A stretch of DNA of 64,000 bases from NCBI GenBank assembly GCA_965205955.1, contig OZ242192.1, positions 992,001 to 1,056,000 on the forward strand, given 5' to 3'. How positions within the stretch are numbered: position 1 is the stretch's first letter; every line of letters begins with the position of its first letter. The notes under the pieces are model-generated. The model did not search any database. It was not told where the DNA came from and saw nothing but the letters and a program-made list of their open reading frames with translations. The stretch comes from G965202915 sp965205955. GTDB lineage: Bacteria > Pseudomonadota > Gammaproteobacteria > Eutrophobiales > Eutrophobiaceae. Of this stretch, positions 58,976 to 64,000 are shown one piece after another. Both the position numbers and the translations under genes were made by a program.

Positions 58976-59593
58976 ATGACCAGCAATGCAAAGGACAAGG
59001 TCGGAGAAGGTTTCAAGAAGGTTGGCAAGGAAGTCAAAGAGCGCGCCATAAAGGCCGTCAAAGCAGCCGAAGAGCGCACCAAGTGGGTGGTTGGCAAGGA
59101 AGCCAAAGAGCGCGCCAGGAAGGCCGCCAAAGCAGCCGAAGAGGGCACCAGAAAGGCCGCGAAAGCAGCCGAAGAGGGCACCAGAAAGGCCGCGAAAGCA
59201 GCCGAAGAGGGTGCCAGGAAGGCTGCCAAAGTAGCCGAAGAGGGCGCCCGGAAGGTTGGCAAGGAAGCCAAAGAGGGCGCCAGGAAGGCTGCCAAAGTAG
59301 CCGAAGAGGGCGCCAGGAAGGCCGCCAAAGTAGCCGAAGAGGGCGCCAGAAAGGTTGGTAAAGCAGCCGAGGAGCGCGCCGGAAGGGTGAAAAGTTTGTG
59401 GGATTCACTTGACCCGAATATCAGAGACGGCGCAAAAAGAGCCGCCGCTTTAGGCGTTATTTCAGGTGTTGCGGCGGCAGTTGTTTGTAATTTTATCCCT
59501 GATGTTGGGGGGTTATTCGGGGCTGTTGTTGGGCCGGTTGTCAGTACGGGCGCAGGTCTTGTATATTTCATATATCTTACCAAAGAAGACTGA
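58976..59593 (+). CDS. LEA-like 11-residue-repeat protein with C-terminal membrane hairpin
   Basis: The 205-residue protein has three parts. Residues about 1-50 are charged and amphipathic ('KDKVGEGFKKVGKEVKERAI'). Residues 50-137 consist of eight 11-residue repeats of the type AAKAAEEGTRK. The C-terminal 55 residues contain two hydrophobic segments ('AALGVISGVAAAVVCNFI' and 'LFGAVVGPVVSTGAGLVYFI') joined by a short loop. The lysine/glutamate/alanine repeats resemble LEA-type stress proteins and membrane-binding amphipathic helices. No family is recognised. The ATG has a good AGAGGGGGA ribosome-binding site. The antisense frame is open only because of the repeat composition. Confidence 0.8.
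   Translation: MTSNAKDKVGEGFKKVGKEVKERAIKAVKAAEERTKWVVGKEAKERARKAAKAAEEGTRKAAKAAEEGTRKAAKAAEEGARKAAKVAEEGARKVGKEAKEGARKAAKVAEEGARKAAKVAEEGARKVGKAAEERAGRVKSLWDSLDPNIRDGAKRAAALGVISGVAAAVVCNFIPDVGGLFGAVVGPVVSTGAGLVYFIYLTKED
59123..59386 (+). repeat. Eight tandem 33-bp coding repeats
   Basis: Units of 33 bases, starting GCCGCCAAAGCAGCCGAAGA, follow one another without spacer and code for 11 residues each. Neighbouring units differ at only a few positions; two are identical except for one base. Such near-perfect repeats expand and contract easily. Confidence 0.92.
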
Positions 59594-59701
59594 ATAATTT
59601 TGATCGACAGCACATTATGATACTGCTATAAGCGCGGCTGATGGCACAGGGCAATACCGGTATCTGGGGCAATAAGGGCCAATAGCTGACTATAATCAAT
59701 C

Positions 59702-61087
59702 GTGGAACTCAATGCACTCACGGCCGTATCGCCGGTAGACGGGCGCTATGCCGGCAAGACCGAAATGTTGCGGCCGCTCTTCAGTGAATACGGACTGATT
59801 CATCATCGCATACGGGTTGAGGTGGAGTGGTTGAAAGCCCTGACCGCCAATGAGGGTTTGCCGGAAATCGCCGCATTGAGCGCCGAGGCAATTGAATATC
59901 TAGATGAGTTGGTGGATGGTTTTTCGTTGGCCGATGCCGAGAGGGTCAAGGAAATCGAGGCGAGCGCCAACCATGATATCAAGGCCGTTGAATATTTTCT
60001 GAGGGACAGATTACAGCGGCATGATGAATTAAAAAATTATCTGGCCGGCATTCATTTTGCCTGCACCTCGGAGGACATTAACAATCTGAGTCATGCGTTG
60101 ATGCTGAAAACGGCGCGGGAGAAGATCCTTAGGCCGGAAATGGCCGCTATAGTGGGTCTGCTGAAGGATATGGCCGGAGAGTATCGAGACTTGCCGATGA
60201 TCTGCCGCACGCATGGCCAGCCTGCTTCTCCCTCGACACTGGGCAAGGAGATCGGTGTCTACGTTCACCGCTTGCAAAGGCAGGCGGCTCGTCTGGACCG
60301 GGTTGCGCTATTGGGAAAAATGAACGGCGCGGTCGGTAATTTCAATGCGCATATCGCCGCTTATCCTGAGCTGGACTGGATGGGTATATCAAGGCAATTT
60401 GTCGGGCAACTGGGTCTGGAATGGAATCCGCATACCACTCAGATTGAATCACACGATTATATGGCGGAGTATTTTTCGGCGTTGGCATTATTCAATTCGA
60501 TCCTGATTGATCTTTGCCGGGATTTCTGGGGCTATATCGCCTTGGGGTATTTTCAACAGAGGGCCGTTGAAGGCGAGGTGGGTTCTTCCACGATGCCGCA
60601 CAAGGTCAATCCGATTGATTTTGAAAATGCGGAGGGGAATCTGGGACTGGCGAATGCCCTTGCGGACTATTTTGCGGCAAAGCTGCCGGTGTCGCGCTGG
60701 CAGCGCGATCTTACTGATTCCACCACGTTGCGCAATATGGGGGCGGCACTTGGGTACGGCATTATCGCCTTTGCTTCGCTACGCAAAGGCATGGGAAAAT
60801 TACAGGCAAACCGGCAGCGGATCGCCGCCGATCTGGAGGATGCCTGGGAAGTCCTGGCCGAGCCGGTGCAGGTGGTGATGCGCCGCTATGCGATTACGGA
60901 TTCTTATGAGCAGCTTAAGGCGCTGACTCGCGGGCGGCGGGTTAGCAAGGGAGCTCTGCATGCTTTTATCAATGATCTGGCAATTCCGGAGGAGGCCAGG
61001 AATAGATTGTTATCGCTGACGCCGGGCGGCTATGTCGGCAATGCCGCGCTTCAGGTGGATATGATCATTGAGGCCGGGGGCGGTTGA
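59702..61087 (+). CDS. purB: Adenylosuccinate lyase
   Basis: The 461-residue lyase acts twice in purine synthesis, on SAICAR and adenylosuccinate. The signature 'SSTMPHKVNPIDFENAEGN' carries the catalytic serine loop, and 'CRTHGQPASPSTLGKEIG' the catalytic histidine. 'HFACTSEDINNLSHALML' also matches. GTG 59702 is the start ('MELNALTAVSPVDGRYAGKT'). It lies in front of a conserved hypothetical and purL. Confidence 0.95.
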   Translation: MELNALTAVSPVDGRYAGKTEMLRPLFSEYGLIHHRIRVEVEWLKALTANEGLPEIAALSAEAIEYLDELVDGFSLADAERVKEIEASANHDIKAVEYFLRDRLQRHDELKNYLAGIHFACTSEDINNLSHALMLKTAREKILRPEMAAIVGLLKDMAGEYRDLPMICRTHGQPASPSTLGKEIGVYVHRLQRQAARLDRVALLGKMNGAVGNFNAHIAAYPELDWMGISRQFVGQLGLEWNPHTTQIESHDYMAEYFSALALFNSILIDLCRDFWGYIALGYFQQRAVEGEVGSSTMPHKVNPIDFENAEGNLGLANALADYFAAKLPVSRWQRDLTDSTTLRNMGAALGYGIIAFASLRKGMGKLQANRQRIAADLEDAWEVLAEPVQVVMRRYAITDSYEQLKALTRGRRVSKGALHAFINDLAIPEEARNRLLSLTPGGYVGNAALQVDMIIEAGGG

Positions 61088-61092
61088 CCGGC

Positions 61093-61611
61093 ATGGATGC
61101 GAGTGATTTCGATAGCTATGTATTGGCGCAGACCGCTGAGCTGCTGAGTATTTCGACCCGTGAGGAAAACCGGCTTGCCGCCTGCCGGCTTGTCGGCCAG
61201 GCGGCGCGCAAGCTGGATTTGATCAGCCGGGAACTGGATCCGTTGATTTATGATAGCGCCGAATTTATTGAAATGGTTCGCGGGCTTCCTCTGAAAAACA
61301 GCTTTGCCGAAATCCGTATTGTCGTTGCCGAGCCGCAGTCCATTGTTCGCCGTGGCCACCGTCTGGTGAACCTGGCGGGTATGTTGAGCAGCTTTATTCA
61401 GATGAGAAAGCTGCCGAAAAATTTCAAGAACTTCGGGGAAAATATATTGATCGTCGATGAAACGGGTTATTTGCAGCGTGAAAATGAGGCGCACTTTGAT
61501 GCCCGGGTGAGTTTCAATGATCGCAGACAGTCGCGGGTGTTCTCGGAGTTGTTCAATGGTATCTGGCATAATTCCGAACCGGATCCGAACCTGCGCCGAA
61601 TGAGTTTATAA
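61093..61611 (+). CDS. Conserved hypothetical protein between purB and purL
   Basis: The 172-residue protein has the motifs 'LVGQAARKLDLISRELDPLI', 'GLPLKNSFAEIRIVVAEPQS' and 'IVRRGHRLVNLAGMLSSFIQ'. These occur in a family of gammaproteobacterial proteins (DUF7931-like), sometimes fused to an acetyltransferase domain, which is missing here. Its function is unknown. ATG 61093 is preferred to TTG 61084. Its stop overlaps the purL start by one base and its start is close behind purB, so it is in a purine operon. Confidence 0.7.
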   Translation: MDASDFDSYVLAQTAELLSISTREENRLAACRLVGQAARKLDLISRELDPLIYDSAEFIEMVRGLPLKNSFAEIRIVVAEPQSIVRRGHRLVNLAGMLSSFIQMRKLPKNFKNFGENILIVDETGYLQRENEAHFDARVSFNDRRQSRVFSELFNGIWHNSEPDPNLRRMSL

Positions 61612-64000
61612 TGGCGCTGACAAACTTTCCGCATATGTTAGACCTAAGAGATCAAGCGCATTATTCAGTTGCGCCATTGTCGGCCCCGGCAGTCCTGACG
61701 CTTGCGGGCGGGGCGGCCCTGTCGGCATTCCGCATACGGAAAATTCTTGCCGAACTGCGCTCCATTGACCCCTCCATCACCGCCATATCGACGGAATTTA
61801 TTCATTTTATACACGTTGATGACCAGCTCGATCAGGACGAAACGGATATGCTGCGCAAACTGCTGGACTACGCTGTGACGGTGAAGCCGGCCGGGGCGTT
61901 TTCTTTGTATGTAATTCCGAGGCCGGGAACCATTTCGCCCTGGTCGAGCAAGGCCACTGATATTCTTCATAACTGCGGTATCAACAAGGTTCAACGCATT
62001 GAGCGCGGCATTTGCTGGACATTTTCCGGCATCGAGGATCATCCCGCCGATCCGAAAAGCCTGCACGCCGTCAAGTCCTTGATCCATGATCGAATGACCG
62101 AGGCGGTATTCGACAATCTGGATGAAGTGATCGGGCTGTTCAAAACCTTCTCCCCCGCTCCCGCCCGCTGCAAGGAAATCAATATCAGCAAACGGGGAAA
62201 GGCGGCGCTGATACAGGCCAATGCGGCAATGGGATTGGCCTTGTCCGAGGATGAAATCGATTATTTTTTGGAAAATTTTATCCGCCTCGGGCGCAATCCT
62301 ACCGATGCAGAATTAATGATGTTTGCCCAGCTGAATTCGGAGCATTGCCGCCACAAGATATTCAATTCCGGCTGGGTTATCAACGGAGAAAGGCGCGAGC
62401 AATCGCTGTTTTCGATGATCCGCGCCACGCACAATCCCGGCAAGATATTGTCGGCCTACCATGATAATGCCGCGGTGATGGCCGGCTATGCCGGTTCCCG
62501 TTTTTTTCCCGATCCGGATAACCGACGTTACCAATATCATCAGGAAGACGTGCATATATTGCTCAAGGTCGAGACGCACAATCACCCGACGGCCATTTCA
62601 CCTTTTCCGGGCGCCGCGACCGGGGCGGGCGGGGAAATACGGGATGAAGGGGCTACCGGTCGCGGCGGCAAACCGAAGGCCGGACTCACCGGGTTTGCGG
62701 TGTCCAATTTGCGTATCCCAGGCTACATGCAGCCGTGGGAAAAGGATTGCGGCAAGCCGGATAGAATTGCCTCAGCATTGGATATTATGCTCGATGGCCC
62801 TATAGGTGCGGCCTCGTATAATAATGAATTTGGCCGCCCGACGCTCTGCGGCTATTTCCGAACCTATGAACAGGATGATCCGGCGGGAGATACCTACGGT
62901 TATCATAAACCGGTGATGCTGGCGGGTGGCTACGGCATGGTCAGGAAGGCGCACGTCGATAAGCAGGTGATCCCGCCGCAGGCGAAAATACTGGTGTTGG
63001 GCGGGCCGGCAATGTTGATCGGTCTGGGGGGCAGCACCGCCTCTTCCATCGCCTCCGGCGACGGGGATCCTTCGCTCGATTTTGCCTCGGTGCAACGGGG
63101 GAATGCCGAAATGCAGCGCCGCTGCCAGGAGGTGATCGATTGCTGCTGGGCGATGGGCGGGGATAACCCGATTCTCTCTATTCACGATGTCGGATCGGGC
63201 GGTTTGTCCAATGCAATACCGGAGCTGATCGATGCTGCCAAAAAAGGCGCGCGGCTGGAGTTGCGCAATATACCCAATGACGAGCCGGGAATGTCGCCGA
63301 TGCAAATCTGGTGCAATGAGTCGCAGGAGCGGTATGTGTTGGCGGTGCATGCCAAGTCGCTGGATGGATTCAGTGCGCTGTGCCGGCGGGAGCGCGCCCC
63401 GTTTGCGGTACTCGGTGAAACCACCGAAACAAGGCGGCTGATCGTGAATGATGCGCATTTTTCCAATGCTCCTGTGGATATGCCCGTGCCGATGTTGCTG
63501 GGGAATATGCCGGCAAAACAGCGTGAAATCAGGGTGGAGGCGGCGGAAGATCGAGCAGGGGATTTGCCCGGATTCGATATAGAGGAATCAATACGGCGTT
63601 TGCTGCAACTGCCCTGCATTGCCGATAAGCGGTTTTTGATCACAATCGGCGACCGCAGTGTTTCCGGGCTGGTGGTGCGCGATCAGATGGTCGGTCCCTG
63701 GCAGGTGCCGGTTGCCGATTGTGCGGTGACGGCGGCCGGTTATCAGAGTTATACCGGTGAGGCAATGGCCATAGGGGAGAAGTCACCGTTGGCGGTAATT
63801 GATGCGCCGGCTTCGGGGCGGATGGCGATTGCCGAGGCCATTAGCAATATCTGTGCCGCGAGGATCCTGACTCTGGATGATATTGCATTTTCCGCGAATT
63901 GGATGGGGGCTTGCGGTGATCCGGCGCAGGATCTGGATCTGTATCAGACCGTTGAGGCGGTGAAAACATTCTGCATGGAACTCGGCATTGTAATCCCGGT
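61611..64000 (+). CDS. purL: Phosphoribosylformylglycinamidine synthase PurL (partial, 5' part)
   Basis: The frame starts at ATG 61611 and is open to the window end, about 796 codons of the roughly 1290 of a large-type PurL. The enzyme converts FGAR to FGAM with glutamine in purine synthesis. 'MFAQLNSEHCRHKIFNSGWV', 'ETHNHPTAISPFPGAATGAG', 'SIHDVGSGGLSNAIPELIDA' and 'MQIWCNESQERYVLAV' are conserved synthetase-domain motifs. The C-terminal glutaminase domain lies beyond the window. It overlaps the preceding stop by one base. Confidence 0.95.
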   Translation, partial: MALTNFPHMLDLRDQAHYSVAPLSAPAVLTLAGGAALSAFRIRKILAELRSIDPSITAISTEFIHFIHVDDQLDQDETDMLRKLLDYAVTVKPAGAFSLYVIPRPGTISPWSSKATDILHNCGINKVQRIERGICWTFSGIEDHPADPKSLHAVKSLIHDRMTEAVFDNLDEVIGLFKTFSPAPARCKEINISKRGKAALIQANAAMGLALSEDEIDYFLENFIRLGRNPTDAELMMFAQLNSEHCRHKIFNSGWVINGERREQSLFSMIRATHNPGKILSAYHDNAAVMAGYAGSRFFPDPDNRRYQYHQEDVHILLKVETHNHPTAISPFPGAATGAGGEIRDEGATGRGGKPKAGLTGFAVSNLRIPGYMQPWEKDCGKPDRIASALDIMLDGPIGAASYNNEFGRPTLCGYFRTYEQDDPAGDTYGYHKPVMLAGGYGMVRKAHVDKQVIPPQAKILVLGGPAMLIGLGGSTASSIASGDGDPSLDFASVQRGNAEMQRRCQEVIDCCWAMGGDNPILSIHDVGSGGLSNAIPELIDAAKKGARLELRNIPNDEPGMSPMQIWCNESQERYVLAVHAKSLDGFSALCRRERAPFAVLGETTETRRLIVNDAHFSNAPVDMPVPMLLGNMPAKQREIRVEAAEDRAGDLPGFDIEESIRRLLQLPCIADKRFLITIGDRSVSGLVVRDQMVGPWQVPVADCAVTAAGYQSYTGEAMAIGEKSPLAVIDAPASGRMAIAEAISNICAARILTLDDIAFSANWMGACGDPAQDLDLYQTVEAVKTFCMELGIVIP

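Noticed and set aside
59123..59386. CRISPR or non-coding satellite
   Set aside because: The period of 33 bases has no spacers and keeps the reading frame, so it is a coding repeat.
58906..59613. A 235-codon open frame antisense to the repeat protein
   Set aside because: It is open because of the repetitive codon pattern of the sense gene. It lacks a ribosome-binding site and its product is a low-complexity alanine/phenylalanine/serine repeat.

Overview
The window is a piece of a gammaproteobacterial chromosome. It carries typical gammaproteobacterial blocks (lpoA-yraN-diaA-dolP; hemA/prfA/prmC; lolB-ispE-tRNA-Gln-prs-rplY-pth-ychF; rodZ-pilW-rlmN-ndk). It also has traits of autotrophic, sulfur-oxidising or methylotrophic lineages: a complete SUF iron-sulfur operon under an IscR-type repressor, and genes of methanofuran/tetrahydromethanopterin cofactor synthesis beside molybdenum-cofactor genes. 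The species cannot be named from the sequence alone.

Layout. 1-12.4 kb: end of lpoA, yraN, a DiaA/GmhA isomerase, a DolP-like lipoprotein, a macrodomain hydrolase, a YyaL-type thioredoxin-fold protein, a three-part LplT-Aas lipid-repair protein, a HEPN-like protein, asnS, an orphan nucleotidyltransferase and tag. 13-18.6 kb: an iron block (bfd, outer-membrane barrel, P19-type periplasmic iron protein, Fe(III) ABC transporter) with three Fur-like sites. 18.7-21.9 kb: an AT-rich defence patch. An EcoRI-family methyltransferase and a DUF262-HNH nuclease sit inside 28-bp inverted repeats flanked by a perfect 8-bp direct duplication, with no transposase; a GIY-YIG nuclease gene follows. 22-35 kb: housekeeping genes (tpx, dgkA, moeB, prmC, prfA, hemA, lolB, ispE, prs, rplY, pth, ychF, a class II aldolase). 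35.1-39.5 kb: an accessory patch with a MITE-like element, a frameshifted DUF4917-like remnant, a NotI-type endonuclease with a D12-class adenine methyltransferase, an attC-like hairpin, a tRNA-Leu 5' fragment, an HD-domain protein and an alphaproteobacterial-looking GluQ-RS. 39.6-43.4 kb: a deoxyinosine-type glycosylase, rodZ, pilW, rlmN, ndk. 43.6-50.4 kb: iscR-A-type carrier-sufBCDSU-sufT with a strong IscR box. 50.6-57.4 kb: a DHPS-like protein, DUF447, MfnB, a pterin dehydratase, moaC, moaD, moaE, moeA, mobA and a DUF6494 gene, bracketed by two copies of an approximately 80-bp direct repeat. 57.8-64 kb: an aldo/keto reductase, an 11-residue-repeat LEA-like membrane protein, purB, a conserved hypothetical and the 5' part of purL, which runs off the end.

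The genes fit together as iron acquisition feeding Fe-S cluster assembly, and as C1-carrier and molybdenum cofactor synthesis for C1/formate enzymes that are not in the window. Two unrelated restriction-modification modules and at least one stand-alone nuclease show repeated acquisition of defence genes. The strongest unusual observation is the transposon-like boundary around the EcoRI-type/DUF262-HNH module.
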